From Microvirga arvi (GTDB taxonomy: Bacteria; Pseudomonadota; Alphaproteobacteria; Rhizobiales; Beijerinckiaceae), in NCBI RefSeq assembly GCF_016892765.1, contig NZ_JAFEMD010000012.1:62001-126000 (forward strand): DNA of 64,000 nucleotides, in the 5' to 3' direction. Within the stretch, counting starts at the first letter, position 1; every line of letters starts with the position of its first letter. Below are positions 53,298 through 62,628 of the stretch, piece by piece. The notes beneath the pieces are model-generated. The model did not search any database, was not told where the DNA came from, and saw only the letters and a program-made list of their open reading frames with translations. Both the position numbers and the translations under genes were made by a program.

Positions 53298-55091
53298 TCA
53301 TTTCCCGACCGTCCGGCGAGCGCGGAACTCGATACGGTCCGGCTTGCGGGTGTTCCTCTTCTTGAGAACTTCACGGAACTCGTCCCGCCGCTCGTGGATC
53401 GATGCGATGACGAGACCCATGGGCACCCCGATATCCGTCAAAACCGCCTCGCTCAGCTGCAGGGAAGCCTCGATGGTCTCGGGCACCGCATCGTCCACGC
53501 CCATGTCGTAGAGCTGGGCGGCGTGCTTGTCGTCGCGGGCGCGGGACACGATGGTGATATCGGGCCGCTCCTGCCGGGCCGCTGACACGACGGCTCCGAT
53601 GGAACTGGGCGTGTCCAGGGTGATGACGAGAGCCCGGGCCTGCTCGATGCCGCAGGCGCGCAGGAACTCGGGATGGGAGCCGTCACCGAAATAGACCGGT
53701 TTTCCGGCCTTCCGCTGCTCGGCCACACGCGCCGGGTCCATGTCGATGGCGAGATAGGGCACCTTGTGGCGCTGGAGCATGTCGCCCACCAGCTGCCCGA
53801 CGCGGCCGTAGCCTGCCACGATGACCCGCCCGCGCTCCTCCGGCGGCGGAAGGACGGCGATCGCCGGATCGAGAGTGCGCTTCCTCTCGAGCTTGCGGCT
53901 CAGGCGGCGGCCCAGGCGCGCGAAGAAGGGGATCGCCACCATGGTCAGCGTGGTAACGAGCAGAAGGTTTTGCCCGACAGTGACGGGAACAAGCCCGGCC
54001 ACCATGGCGCTGCCGAGAATGACGAGGGCGAACTCGCCGCCGGGGCCGAGCAGCAGGCCCGTCTCGGCGGCTTCGCCCGCGTTCAGGCCGAAGGGGCGGC
54101 TCAGCCAGTAGATGATCACGCTCTTGATCGCGATCACGAGGGTTGCCACCGCCAGGATCGTCACGGGAGCTTCCAGCAGATGGAAGACGTCGAGGCTCAT
54201 GCCCACCGATACGAAGAAGACGCCGAGCAGCAGGCCCTTGAACGGCTGGATCGTCGTGTCGACGGCTCGCCGGTACTCGGTTTCCGACAAGAGAATGCCG
54301 GCGATGAAGGCGCCGAGCGCCATGGAGAGCCCGCTCACGGCTGCGATCAGGCTCGTGACCATCACCACGAGCAGGCAGGCTGCCATGAAAAGCTCAGGGC
54401 TCCTCGTGGCCGAGACGAGCTGAAAGAAGGGGCGGAGGATGACGCGCCCGAGGCCGATGATCACGGCCAGCGCGAGGACTGCCTGCAGGAGCAGGAAGAT
54501 GAAGGAGGAAAGGGTGACCTCGGGCTTGCTGGTGTCGAGCACCGCGATGGTGAACAGGATCGGCGCGACTGCGAGGTCTTGAAACAGCAGCGCGGAGAAG
54601 CTGGCGCGTCCGGCAGAGGTATTCAGACGTTTCTGCTCCGCCAGCACAGGCAGAACGATCGCCGTTGAGGATAGGGCCAGTGCAATGCCGATGAGGGCCG
54701 CCGCCGCAATGGTGTCGACGATCTTATAGGCGAAAAGGCTCAGGGCGAGGGTGCACAGCACGACCTGAAGGGTTCCGAAGCCAAAGACCAGCCGGCGCAG
54801 GATCCGCAGGCGCTGCCAGGACAGCTCGATGCCGATGGTGAAAAGCAGGAAGACCACGCCGAATTCGGCGAGCCGGGACGTGCCTTCCGGATTGGTGAAG
54901 GTGAGCCAATCGACCCAAGGGTATTCGGGAATGAGACGACCAAGGCCGAAGGGCCCCAGCAACGCGCCGGCGGCCAGGAACCCCAGCACCGGGCTGATCC
55001 GCAGCCTGTGGAAGAGGGGGACGACGACAGCGGCCGTTGCCAGAAAAAGAATGGGTTCCTGATAGGCGTACAGGTCTATCTCAGCGGCCAT
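53298..55091 (-). CDS. CPA2-family cation:proton antiporter with RCK domain (KefB/KefC-like)
   Basis: A 597-residue membrane protein. Residues 1-390 are the antiporter domain with about twelve spans, with LGFLAAGALLGPFGLGRLIP, LSSTAIVLPVLAEQKRLN and SALLFQDLAVAPILFTIAVL. After about 410 a Rossmann-type RCK domain follows (VIVAGYGRVGQLVGDMLQRH), regulating potassium efflux. Glutathione gating as in KefB/C is possible but not shown. It is on the same strand as the cystathionine-type gene upstream, with a family B repeat between. Confidence 0.9.
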   Translation of the reverse strand: MAAEIDLYAYQEPILFLATAAVVVPLFHRLRISPVLGFLAAGALLGPFGLGRLIPEYPWVDWLTFTNPEGTSRLAEFGVVFLLFTIGIELSWQRLRILRRLVFGFGTLQVVLCTLALSLFAYKIVDTIAAAALIGIALALSSTAIVLPVLAEQKRLNTSAGRASFSALLFQDLAVAPILFTIAVLDTSKPEVTLSSFIFLLLQAVLALAVIIGLGRVILRPFFQLVSATRSPELFMAACLLVVMVTSLIAAVSGLSMALGAFIAGILLSETEYRRAVDTTIQPFKGLLLGVFFVSVGMSLDVFHLLEAPVTILAVATLVIAIKSVIIYWLSRPFGLNAGEAAETGLLLGPGGEFALVILGSAMVAGLVPVTVGQNLLLVTTLTMVAIPFFARLGRRLSRKLERKRTLDPAIAVLPPPEERGRVIVAGYGRVGQLVGDMLQRHKVPYLAIDMDPARVAEQRKAGKPVYFGDGSHPEFLRACGIEQARALVITLDTPSSIGAVVSAARQERPDITIVSRARDDKHAAQLYDMGVDDAVPETIEASLQLSEAVLTDIGVPMGLVIASIHERRDEFREVLKKRNTRKPDRIEFRARRTVGK

Positions 55092-55214
55092 TGCTTCCTT
55101 CCGGTCGAGGACATTGTCGTTCTAGGGAGGAGGGATGCGCAAGGGGTTAATGCCGCTCAAGATGGAAGGGCGGGCGCGACATGAATGCATGGCAGCATAA
55201 TCGATGTTCCCATC

Positions 55215-55294
55215 GTCATGGCCGGGCTTGTCCCGGCCATCCACGTCTTCCGCCAGGTTGCAGACGTGAATCCCCGGACTTGTTCCGGGGATGA
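55215..55294. repeat. Dispersed repeat, family B copy 2 (80 bases)
   Basis: An 80-base element of the same length as 51325-51404. It starts GTCATGGCCGGGCTTGTCCC and ends TTCCGGGGATGAC. The last 30 bases carry a different hairpin (CCCCGGAC..GTTCCGGGG), while the first half is nearly identical to the other copy. It lies between the antiporter and the PLP-enzyme gene. Confidence 0.8.
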
Positions 55295-55315
55295 CGGGGA
55301 GGGCAGCGAAACCGG

Positions 55316-56602
55316 TTACCCTAGCGTCGACAGCGCCTGCGCCAGGTCCGCCACCAGATCGTCCGGGTGCTCGATGCCGATGGAGACGCGGATCGTGGCG
55401 TCTGAGACCCCGAGGCGGTCGCGGGTTTCCTTCGGCACGCCGGAATGAGTGGTGGAGGCCGGGTGCGAGATCAGCGACTCGGTGCCCCCTAGGCTCACCG
55501 CCAGCTTGAAGACCTGCAACGCGTTAAGCACCCGGAAGGCCTCCGCCTCGCCGCCCTTCACATCGAAGGAGAAGGTGGAGCCGGGGGCGTCGGATTGAGC
55601 GTCATAAACCTCCTTTGCCCGGGAGCCCTCCGGCAGATAGGCGAGGTGGTGGACCTTCGCCACGCTCGGGTGCTCGTGCAGGAAGGCTGCTACGATCTCC
55701 GCATTGCGGTTGGCCGCGTTCATGCGGAGCGCCAGCGTCTCCAGCGAGCGCCCGAGCATCCAGCAGGAATGCGGATCGAGCTGCGTTCCGATGGCCGAGC
55801 GCAGAAGGCGCACGGTCTTCATCAGCTCCTTGGAGCCCAGCGCTGCGCCGGCAATCAAGTCCGAATGGCCACCGACATATTTGGTCAGCGAATAGACCGA
55901 GATGTCGGCGCCATCCTTGAGCGGCTTCTGGAAGAGGGGACCGAGCAAGGTGTTGTCGCAGACGATGACCGGACGATGTCCCTGCGCCTTGCCGATCTCG
56001 TCCGCGATGGTCCGGATGAGAGCGATATCCACCAGGGTGTTGAGCGGGTTGGAGGGCGTTTCGATCATGATGACCGAGACGCGGCCCTTGCCCTGAGCCT
56101 CCTTCGCCGCCGCCTCGATGCCGGCCTTGTCCACACCGTCGCCGAAGCCGACGGCCCCGATCTTCATGTTGGCGAGCGTCTTGGCGATCAGGGTTTCCGT
56201 GCCGCCGTAGAGGGGCTGCGAGTGGAGGATTACGTCGCCGGGCCGGGCGAAGGCCAGGATCGTGGTGGCGATGGCCGACATGCCGGAGGAGAACAGGAGG
56301 CCCGCCTCCGCCTCCTCGAAGATCGCGAGCCTGTCCTCGACGATCTCCGAATTCGGGTGATTGAAGCGGGAATAGACGAGGCCTGCCGCTTCTCCTTGAG
56401 GCGGCTCACGCCGTCCGGCCACGTAGTCGAAGAACTCCTTGCCGTGCTCGGCGCTGTTGAACACGAAGGTCGAGGTCAGGAAGACCGGGGGCTTCACCGC
56501 TCCTTCCGATAGGGTCGGGTCGTAGCCGTAGCCCAGCATCAGGGTCTCGGGCTTGAGCTTATGATTGCCGATGCGGTCCTTGTGATAGCGGTTGTAAGCC
56601 AT
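55316..56602 (-). CDS. Cystathionine gamma-synthase family PLP enzyme
   Basis: A 428-residue Cys/Met-metabolism PLP enzyme. The PLP lysine lies in [18 protein letters not shown]. The phosphate-binding segment is [14 protein letters not shown], and [17 protein letters not shown] carries the Asp that bonds the pyridine nitrogen. [20 protein letters not shown] is the substrate-carboxylate region. It could be cystathionine gamma-synthase, methionine gamma-lyase or an O-acylhomoserine sulfhydrylase. Sequence alone does not choose. It is slightly longer than usual because of an N-terminal extension. Confidence 0.88.
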   Translation of the reverse strand: MAYNRYHKDRIGNHKLKPETLMLGYGYDPTLSEGAVKPPVFLTSTFVFNSAEHGKEFFDYVAGRREPPQGEAAGLVYSRFNHPNSEIVEDRLAIFEEAEAGLLFSSGMSAIATTILAFARPGDVILHSQPLYGGTETLIAKTLANMKIGAVGFGDGVDKAGIEAAAKEAQGKGRVSVIMIETPSNPLNTLVDIALIRTIADEIGKAQGHRPVIVCDNTLLGPLFQKPLKDGADISVYSLTKYVGGHSDLIAGAALGSKELMKTVRLLRSAIGTQLDPHSCWMLGRSLETLALRMNAANRNAEIVAAFLHEHPSVAKVHHLAYLPEGSRAKEVYDAQSDAPGSTFSFDVKGGEAEAFRVLNALQVFKLAVSLGGTESLISHPASTTHSGVPKETRDRLGVSDATIRVSIGIEHPDDLVADLAQALSTLG

Positions 56603-56680
56603 AGGTCATTATCCTCCCGTTTCGTTGGCCATGGGCTTACCTTATGAGAGCGATTGCCGAAAGGTGGGGTCAGGACCTAA

Positions 56681-56729
56681 AGCATCGGACCCAAAAGTGG
56701 ACTTGCACTTTTGGGACCCATCCGATGCT
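56681..56729. repeat. Palindromic repeat, family A copy 2
   Basis: AGCATCGGACCCAAAAGTGG (56681-56700), a short loop, CACTTTTGGG and TCCGATGCT form a near-perfect palindrome. A five-base insert (ACCCA region) interrupts the right arm. The left arm is identical to 18861-18880. It is about 80 bases upstream of the PLP-enzyme start and 140 bases upstream of moxR. Confidence 0.8.
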
Positions 56730-56866
56730 CCACCCTTTGAAGTGCGCATCGTCCGGCGCGGACCCGGAGGGCCCCGTCGGCGACCCAAAGGGCCACGCCA
56801 GTGAAAACCGGGTCCCCTTTTCCGCACGATGCGCTAGGTTCGAGATCGTTGGAAGGAATGTTGAGA

Positions 56867-57715
56867 ATGGCGCGTTTCGCCGGAACCGAATCGTATGTGG
56901 CCACCGAGGACCTGACGGTCGCCGTCAACGCCGCGATCACCCTGGAGCGTCCGCTCCTGGTGAAGGGGGAGCCCGGCACGGGCAAATCCGTCCTGGCGGA
57001 GGAGATCGCCAGGAGCCTGAACGCTCCGCTGATCACCTGGCACATCAAGTCCACCACCAAGGCCCAGCAGGGCCTCTACGAGTACGACGCCGTCTCGCGC
57101 CTGCGCGACAGCCAACTCGGCGACCCGCGCGTGTCGGACATCGGCAACTACATCAAGCGCGGCAAGCTGTGGGAGGCTTTTCAGTCCGACGAGCGGCCCG
57201 TCCTGCTGATCGACGAGATCGACAAGGCCGATATCGAGTTCCCGAACGATCTCCTGCTCGAGCTCGACCGCATGGAGTTCTTCGTCTACGAGACCGGCGA
57301 GACCATAAGGGCCGCCCGGCGCCCCATCGTCATCATCACATCCAACAACGAGAAGGAGCTGCCGGACGCGTTCCTGCGGCGCTGCTTCTTCCATTACATC
57401 AAGTTCCCGGATGCTCAGACCATGGCCCGGATCGTCGAGGTCCATTACCCCGGCATCAAGCACCGGCTGGTCGAGGAGGCGCTCAAAATCTTCTTCGACG
57501 TGCGCGAAGTTCCCGGCCTTCGGAAGAAGCCATCCACCTCGGAACTGCTCGACTGGCTCAAGCTCCTGCTCTCCGAGGACATCGGCGCCGAGCAGCTGCG
57601 CGAGCGCGACACCCGCAAGCTCATCCCGCCGCTCCATGGGGCGCTCCTGAAGAACGAGCAGGATGTGAGCCTCTTCGAGAAGCTGGCCTTCATCGCCAGA
57701 CGGGAAGGCCGCTGA
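56867..57715 (+). CDS. MoxR-family AAA+ ATPase
   Basis: A 282-residue chaperone-like ATPase. Walker A is GEPGTGKS (34-41), Walker B is VLLIDEIDKAD, sensor 1 is IVIITSNNEKELPDAF, and the Arg finger segment is FLRRCFFHYI. The ATG at 56867 lies nine bases after GGAAGGA; an ATG three codons earlier abuts that site. MoxR proteins act with VWA proteins, and a CoxE-like one is encoded at 52058-53233. The stop overlaps the next gene's start (TGATG). Confidence 0.9.
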   Translation: MARFAGTESYVATEDLTVAVNAAITLERPLLVKGEPGTGKSVLAEEIARSLNAPLITWHIKSTTKAQQGLYEYDAVSRLRDSQLGDPRVSDIGNYIKRGKLWEAFQSDERPVLLIDEIDKADIEFPNDLLLELDRMEFFVYETGETIRAARRPIVIITSNNEKELPDAFLRRCFFHYIKFPDAQTMARIVEVHYPGIKHRLVEEALKIFFDVREVPGLRKKPSTSELLDWLKLLLSEDIGAEQLRERDTRKLIPPLHGALLKNEQDVSLFEKLAFIARREGR

Positions 57716-58239
57716 TGCTCCGCCTCCTGCTTCTGCGCCACGCCAAGGCCGCTTCGCCCTCCGGCACCCTCGACCTCGACCGGCCCCTCGCCAAGCGGGG
57801 TCAGGAAGCGGCCCTCGTCATGGGGGATTATCTGAAGAGGGAGCGGCTTGCGCCCGATCTCGCCATCGTCTCCTCCGCCAGGCGCACACAGGAGACCTGG
57901 GAGCGGGTGCAGCCCATCCTCGGCGAGATCGCGATGCGTCCGGACGGGCGGATCTACGAGGCTTCCGTCGGACGGCTCCTGGAGGTGGTCAGGGAGGTGG
58001 AGCCCAAGATGCGCACTGTCCTGGTCATCGGCCACAATCCGGGCTTCGAGGAGCTTGCCAAGCTCCTGATCGGCGAGGGCGACATGGACGGGATTCTGCG
58101 TCTCGGCCAGAAATATCCGACCGCCGGTCTGGCCGTGATCGACTTCGAACTGGAGAGCTGGGGTGACATCGCCAAGAAGTCCGGCCGGCTCGAACGCTTC
58201 GTGACGCCGAAGTCGCTGGGAACCGGCGAAGACGATTAG
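57715..58239 (+). CDS. SixA-type histidine phosphatase
   Basis: A 174-residue phosphatase. The catalytic LRHAKAASPSG has RHA in place of RHG, as is usual for SixA. IVSSARRTQETWERV provides the second Arg, and VLVIGHNPGFEELAKLL provides the second His. SixA removes phosphate from histidine phosphotransfer domains; the target here is unknown. It overlaps the moxR stop by one base, so expression is coupled. Confidence 0.9.
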   Translation: MLRLLLLRHAKAASPSGTLDLDRPLAKRGQEAALVMGDYLKRERLAPDLAIVSSARRTQETWERVQPILGEIAMRPDGRIYEASVGRLLEVVREVEPKMRTVLVIGHNPGFEELAKLLIGEGDMDGILRLGQKYPTAGLAVIDFELESWGDIAKKSGRLERFVTPKSLGTGEDD

Positions 58240-58401
58240 GGGCCCGATGGATGCCTATGCCCGATAAGAGCAGGATAGTCGTGGAATGAGCCGCACCGGC
58301 GGTCAAGGCGCTGCATTAACGATGAACATATCCGCCCCACCATCGTTCTGCCTGAAACCGTCCTGATTGTTTTCCGCCGTAGCGGGGGCTGATTCCTCAT
58401 C

Positions 58402-59478
58402 ATGGTGCCTCAGACCTTTTATGCGCTCGTCCTTGCGGCTCGTGCGCTCCTGCCCGGCGACCCGGATCCCGGCGGAGGCGACGCCTTGCAGCCCGGGCCT
58501 AAGGCTGTTGCGGCGCGATACGAGCCGGACAGCCGTGAGGTCACCAACTGGCGCTCCGAGGCCATGGACGCCTTGGAGCCCAAGCCCGTCGTGGCCATGG
58601 CCGCCCTGTTCCGGGCCGAGCGCCCCTTCGTGACCCGCTGCGTCAAGCTCAACAACTATTGGTGCATCAAGAGCGCGCGCTGGAACGGGGAACTCGCCAC
58701 CGACATCGAGGGCCATGTGGGCTTCGTTTCGGCCGATCATGGAGCCGATGCCGCCGCAACCCTTCTGCGGCGCTACTATCTTGAGTTCAAGCGCAAATCC
58801 GCCCTCGACATCGTCCGCCGCTGGGCACCGGCCGAATGCAATGGCGCGACGGGCATCGGCGGTATTGCGATGCTGGCGGTAAGGGGGATCGGCGGCACCG
58901 TGCGCGCCCAGTATCTTGCCTCGCGCAGGCAGAAGGGCGGGTCGGTGCGGTACACCGCGAAGGCTGGACTCAGCGGCAAGCCGGGTCGGGTTTCCATGGT
59001 GATCCCGATGGCGCCCAAGACGCCGCAATACCGGGTGCCGAGCATCGCCGCCGGCATGGGAGAGAAGCCCAAACCCGCCAAACCGCCTGAGCCTCTCGTC
59101 GTCGCCCGCCGCAAACCTGTGAAGGAGCCGTCGATCACCGCATCGGCCACGCCGAAGCCTGTCGCGAAAGTCCAGGTGGCGGCGGCTTGCCCCTCTGAAG
59201 AGCAGCGCCACCGCAACTATGCAGGCCGGATGGTCGAGGGACTGGGTTTGGGTCCAAGCGACGACCTGAAGCTTTTTGCGGATGACGGGACGCCCCTGCC
59301 CAATCTCACGCATGTCATGCTCGCCATGTCGGCCTTTGAATTAGGGGCCTTGCGCGCAAGTCCCGATCTCGTGGAGGGCGCGATCGAGCGAGCCGTCGCG
59401 AAGGTTCAGGAGAACGCCAGGGCGGCCGCGCAGAAGGTTGAACTGTCTCGGCAAGCTCCGCAGAGCGTGGAGCCCTAA
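58402..59478 (+). CDS. Hypothetical protein with a lysozyme-like/P5-like core
   Basis: A 358-residue protein that I cannot assign. Residues 80-146 contain CVKLNNYWCIKSARWNGELA, a GHVGFVSADHGADAAATLLR helix and DIVRRWAPAEC. This order (Asn-rich loop, small beta region, helix with G-A-D-A, R-W-A-P end) recalls the phage structural protein P5/glucosaminidase-like group. The middle (about 175-255) is basic and Pro/Ala/Lys-rich, probably disordered. There is no signal peptide or membrane span. Codon use matches its neighbours. Confidence 0.7.
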   Translation: MVPQTFYALVLAARALLPGDPDPGGGDALQPGPKAVAARYEPDSREVTNWRSEAMDALEPKPVVAMAALFRAERPFVTRCVKLNNYWCIKSARWNGELATDIEGHVGFVSADHGADAAATLLRRYYLEFKRKSALDIVRRWAPAECNGATGIGGIAMLAVRGIGGTVRAQYLASRRQKGGSVRYTAKAGLSGKPGRVSMVIPMAPKTPQYRVPSIAAGMGEKPKPAKPPEPLVVARRKPVKEPSITASATPKPVAKVQVAAACPSEEQRHRNYAGRMVEGLGLGPSDDLKLFADDGTPLPNLTHVMLAMSAFELGALRASPDLVEGAIERAVAKVQENARAAAQKVELSRQAPQSVEP

Positions 59479-59547
59479 CGCTGCCTTGCACGTTAGGATT
59501 TCAAGCCCCACCTACAAGCTTGGCTTGAGAGCATTAGGTTCATCTTC

Positions 59548-60996
59548 GTGTCCGTCATCACCGATCTCGCCTCCCGCGCCGGGTCCGCTGCGCAATCGCT
59601 CTGGGAGGCCTCTGGCCAGCTGGTTCAGCCCTCCCTCCGTCTCGGCGTCACCGGCCTCGCCCGTTCGGGCAAGACCGTCTTCACCACCGCTCTGGTGCAT
59701 CATCTGACGCGCGGAACGAACCTGCCTGCCTTCCGAGCCTCCGCCGAGGGGCGCATCCGGCGGGCGCAACTGGCTCATCAGCCGGACGATGCGGTGCCGC
59801 GGTTTCCTTACGAGGAACACATGGCGGCCCTGACCGAGAGCCGCCGCTGGCCGCAATCCACCAATCGAATCAGCGAGCTGCGGGTAGATGTTGACTACGA
59901 GCGTAAAAGCGGCTGGCGCACGGGGCCTGCCACGCTTGCCCTCGATATCGTCGATTATCCGGGCGAATGGCTGCTCGATCTGGCTCTTCTCGATGCCGGC
60001 TATGCCGAGTGGTCACGCCAGACCATCGAGGCGAGCCGAAAGCGCGACCGGGTTTCCATGGCGGCCCGGTGGCACGAGACGCTGAAAACTCTCGATCCTG
60101 CAGGCGCTTCGGATGAGATGCTCGCCTCGAAAGCAAGCGAGGCCTTCAAGGATTATCTCACGACGCTGCGCGCGGGATCGGAAGCCGTCGCCACAACCCC
60201 GCCGGGCCGCTTCCTCATGCCGGGCGACCTGGCAGGTTCCCCGGCGCTCACTTTCGCGCCGCTCGAGCTGCCCCAGGGCCAGCCGGTTGCGCCGGGAAGC
60301 TTTGCGGCCCTCATGGAGCGGCGTTTCGAGGCTTACAAAACCCATGTGGTCCGGCCCTTCTTCCGCGATCATTTCCAGCGCATCGACCGTCAGATCGTGT
60401 TGGTGGACGTGCTCGCCGCCATCGATGCCGGGCCCGTGGCGCTCGCCGAACTGGAAGAGGCGTTGGATCAGGTGCTCATGGCCTTCCGGACCGGCCGCAA
60501 CACCCTGTTGTCCCGCCTGTTCTCGCCCCGAGCCGACCGTGTCCTCTTCGCCGCGACCAAGGCGGATCACGTCCATCATACCGACCATGACCGGCTCGAT
60601 GCGATCCTGCGCCTCCTCGTGAATCGCGCTTCGCGCCGGACCGAGGCTGCCGGCGCTCGGGTCGGCACTGTGGCGCTGGCCTCGGTCCGTGCCACCCGGG
60701 AGACGACGATCCGCGAGGGGCGGGAGACCCTGCGCGCCGTCGCGGGCATCCCGGAGGCAGGCGAGCGGGTCGGTGACGATGTTTTCGACGGCGAGGCCGA
60801 GGCCGCTATCTTTCCGGGTGAGTTGCCGGAGAGTGCGGAGGCCGTGTTTCAGGGAGCGGTCCTGCCGGGCTCCCTCAGGTTCCCGCGCTTCCGGCCGCCG
60901 AAGCTGCCCGTCGATGCGGCGGGCCGGATGGCCAAGATGCCTCACATCCGGCTCGATCGGGCCCTTGAATTCCTGCTGGGGGATCGCTTCGCATGA
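59548..60996 (+). CDS. ycjX: YcjX family GTPase-like protein
   Basis: A 482-residue P-loop protein (DUF463). Walker A is GLARSGKTVF (36-45), Walker B region LALDIVDYPGEWLLDLALL, and a later conserved segment is VLFAATKADHVHHTDHDRL with the TKAD base-recognition-like motif. E. coli YcjX is stress-induced and pairs with YcjF, encoded next with a four-base overlap. The start is a GTG at 59548. Its exact cellular role is unknown. Confidence 0.9.
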   Translation: MSVITDLASRAGSAAQSLWEASGQLVQPSLRLGVTGLARSGKTVFTTALVHHLTRGTNLPAFRASAEGRIRRAQLAHQPDDAVPRFPYEEHMAALTESRRWPQSTNRISELRVDVDYERKSGWRTGPATLALDIVDYPGEWLLDLALLDAGYAEWSRQTIEASRKRDRVSMAARWHETLKTLDPAGASDEMLASKASEAFKDYLTTLRAGSEAVATTPPGRFLMPGDLAGSPALTFAPLELPQGQPVAPGSFAALMERRFEAYKTHVVRPFFRDHFQRIDRQIVLVDVLAAIDAGPVALAELEEALDQVLMAFRTGRNTLLSRLFSPRADRVLFAATKADHVHHTDHDRLDAILRLLVNRASRRTEAAGARVGTVALASVRATRETTIREGRETLRAVAGIPEAGERVGDDVFDGEAEAAIFPGELPESAEAVFQGAVLPGSLRFPRFRPPKLPVDAAGRMAKMPHIRLDRALEFLLGDRFA

Positions 60997-61979
60997 GCCG
61001 CCAACCTCGCGCCTATCGCCTCGACGATCCGAACATCACCGCCGGCGCGGTGCAGGTCACGGAAGAGCCGTTCGACGCTATCGAGGCTGCTGACGGCATG
61101 GTGGTGCCCATGGGCGGGAAGCGCCGCGCCCCCTGGCTCGGCATCCTGCTTTCGGCCCTGTCGGGGCTCCTGCTGCTCGGCCTCGGGCTCGCGGTGGAGA
61201 ACCTGGTCATGGATCTCTACGCGATTGCGCCCTGGCTGGGCTGGGTGGCCCTGGCACTCGCGGTCCTCGCCGTCCTGGCCTTCCTCGCCATCATCGGGCG
61301 GGAAATCTCAGGGATATGGCGCGAACAGAAGATCGAGAGCCTGCGCGAGGCTGCCGTCGATGCGCTTGCGGTCAAGGACCACAAGGCGGCGAAGGGCATT
61401 GTCTCCGACCTGATCAACCTCTATGGGAGCCGGGCTGCGGCGGCGCAGGGCAGCGCCCGCCTCCGGGGTCTTACCGACGAGATCATCGACGCGGATGATC
61501 GCCTCGCCATCGCCGAGCGGGAGCTGATCGCTCCCCTCGATCTGCAGGCCAAGCGTGCCATCGCGGGGGCAGCGAAGCAGGTCTCCCTCGTGACGGCCGT
61601 GAGCCCTCGGGCCATCGTCGATGTGGCTTTCGTGATCTTCGCCGCCGTGCGGCTTCTGCGGACGCTCGCCCGGATCTATGGCGGCAGGCCGGGTTTCTTC
61701 GGGTTCCTGCGGCTCGCTAAGGCCGCCTTCAACCATCTCGCGGTCACGGGAGGGGTGGCCGTGGGCGACAGCCTCATGCAGCAGGTGCTGGGTCTAGGGC
61801 TGGCGGCTCGGATTTCCGCCAAGCTTGGGGAAGGGGTCCTGAACGGGCTCATGACCGCCCGTTTCGGGTTGGCGGCCCTGTCCGTCTGCCGGCCGCTTCC
61901 CTTCATTCGCGAGGAGGCGCCGAAAATCGGTGATGTGGCCGGCGAGTTGATCAGCCGGGCGGAGGCTGCGGCCACCTAA
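60993..61979 (+). CDS. ycjF: YcjF family membrane protein (DUF697, TIGR01620-like)
   Basis: A 328-residue inner-membrane protein. It has two N-terminal spans (GILLSALSGLLLLGLGLAVE and LGWVALALAVLAVLAFLAII), then a cytoplasmic helical region, and a hydrophobic C-terminal DUF697 domain with AVSPRAIVDVAFVIFAAVRL. The start overlaps the ycjX stop (ATGA). The pair probably forms a membrane-bound GTPase complex. Confidence 0.9.
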   Translation: MSRQPRAYRLDDPNITAGAVQVTEEPFDAIEAADGMVVPMGGKRRAPWLGILLSALSGLLLLGLGLAVENLVMDLYAIAPWLGWVALALAVLAVLAFLAIIGREISGIWREQKIESLREAAVDALAVKDHKAAKGIVSDLINLYGSRAAAAQGSARLRGLTDEIIDADDRLAIAERELIAPLDLQAKRAIAGAAKQVSLVTAVSPRAIVDVAFVIFAAVRLLRTLARIYGGRPGFFGFLRLAKAAFNHLAVTGGVAVGDSLMQQVLGLGLAARISAKLGEGVLNGLMTARFGLAALSVCRPLPFIREEAPKIGDVAGELISRAEAAAT

Positions 61980-62130
61980 AGGTGCGACATATCGTTCGGT
62001 CCGCTCTTTTCCAAGGCTCATAAGGGGGCTTATGGCCAGTTAGACAAACCGATGACGCTTAATGGCGTTGTGGAGGTCCCTGCTTGCCTATATAGGGGCG
62101 CCACGGTTCATCGGGGAAGAACGGCTGAAC

Positions 62131-62550
62131 ATGACAGACATCGTGATTGATGAAGGCTACCGTCCGACAGAAGACGAGCCTTTCATGAATGAACGGCAGA
62201 GGGAGTATTTCAGGCGCAAGCTGATCCGCTGGAAGCACGACATCCTTAAAGAGGCCCAGGAAACCCTCGCCACGCTGCAGAGCGAGAACGAGAATCATCC
62301 TGACCTCGCGGATCGCGCCTCCTCGGAAACAGATCGGGCCATTGAGCTTCGTGCTAGGGATCGCCAGCGCAAGCTCATCGCCAAGATCGATTCCGCGCTG
62401 GCACGGATCGATGACGGTTCTTACGGCTATTGCGAGGAAACGGGTGATCCGATCTCTCTCAAGCGCCTGGAGGCTCGTCCGATCGCGACGCTCTCCCTCG
62501 AGGCGCAGGAACGCCACGAGCGCAACGAGCGGGTCTACCGGGACGACTGA
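62131..62550 (+). CDS. dksA: RNA polymerase-binding transcription factor DksA, single-cysteine form
   Basis: A 139-residue secondary-channel regulator. A coiled coil (20-100) carries the tip motif DLADRA (58-63), matching DxxDxA, needed for activity. The zinc-finger region GYCEETGDPISLKRLEARPI keeps only one Cys (101), as is usual in many alphaproteobacterial DksA proteins. It mediates ppGpp-linked control of transcription. The ATG at 62131 is preferred, as the upstream in-frame Met adds 23 unrelated residues. An intrinsic terminator follows at 62573. Confidence 0.92.
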   Translation: MTDIVIDEGYRPTEDEPFMNERQREYFRRKLIRWKHDILKEAQETLATLQSENENHPDLADRASSETDRAIELRARDRQRKLIAKIDSALARIDDGSYGYCEETGDPISLKRLEARPIATLSLEAQERHERNERVYRDD

Positions 62551-62572
62551 TCCATTCCTGCCTGAAAAATCA

Positions 62573-62600
62573 AAAGGGCTCCGCTTGCGGAGCCCTTTTT
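62573..62600 (+). terminator. Intrinsic terminator of dksA
   Basis: AAAAGGGCTCCG, a CTTG loop, then CGGAGCCCTTTTT form a strong stem with a T run. It sits 22 bases after the dksA stop and may serve also the convergent FliO-like gene, whose stop is 28 bases further. Confidence 0.92.
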
Positions 62601-62628
62601 CATTGGACTTTTTGGGAGAGCCCTGGCC

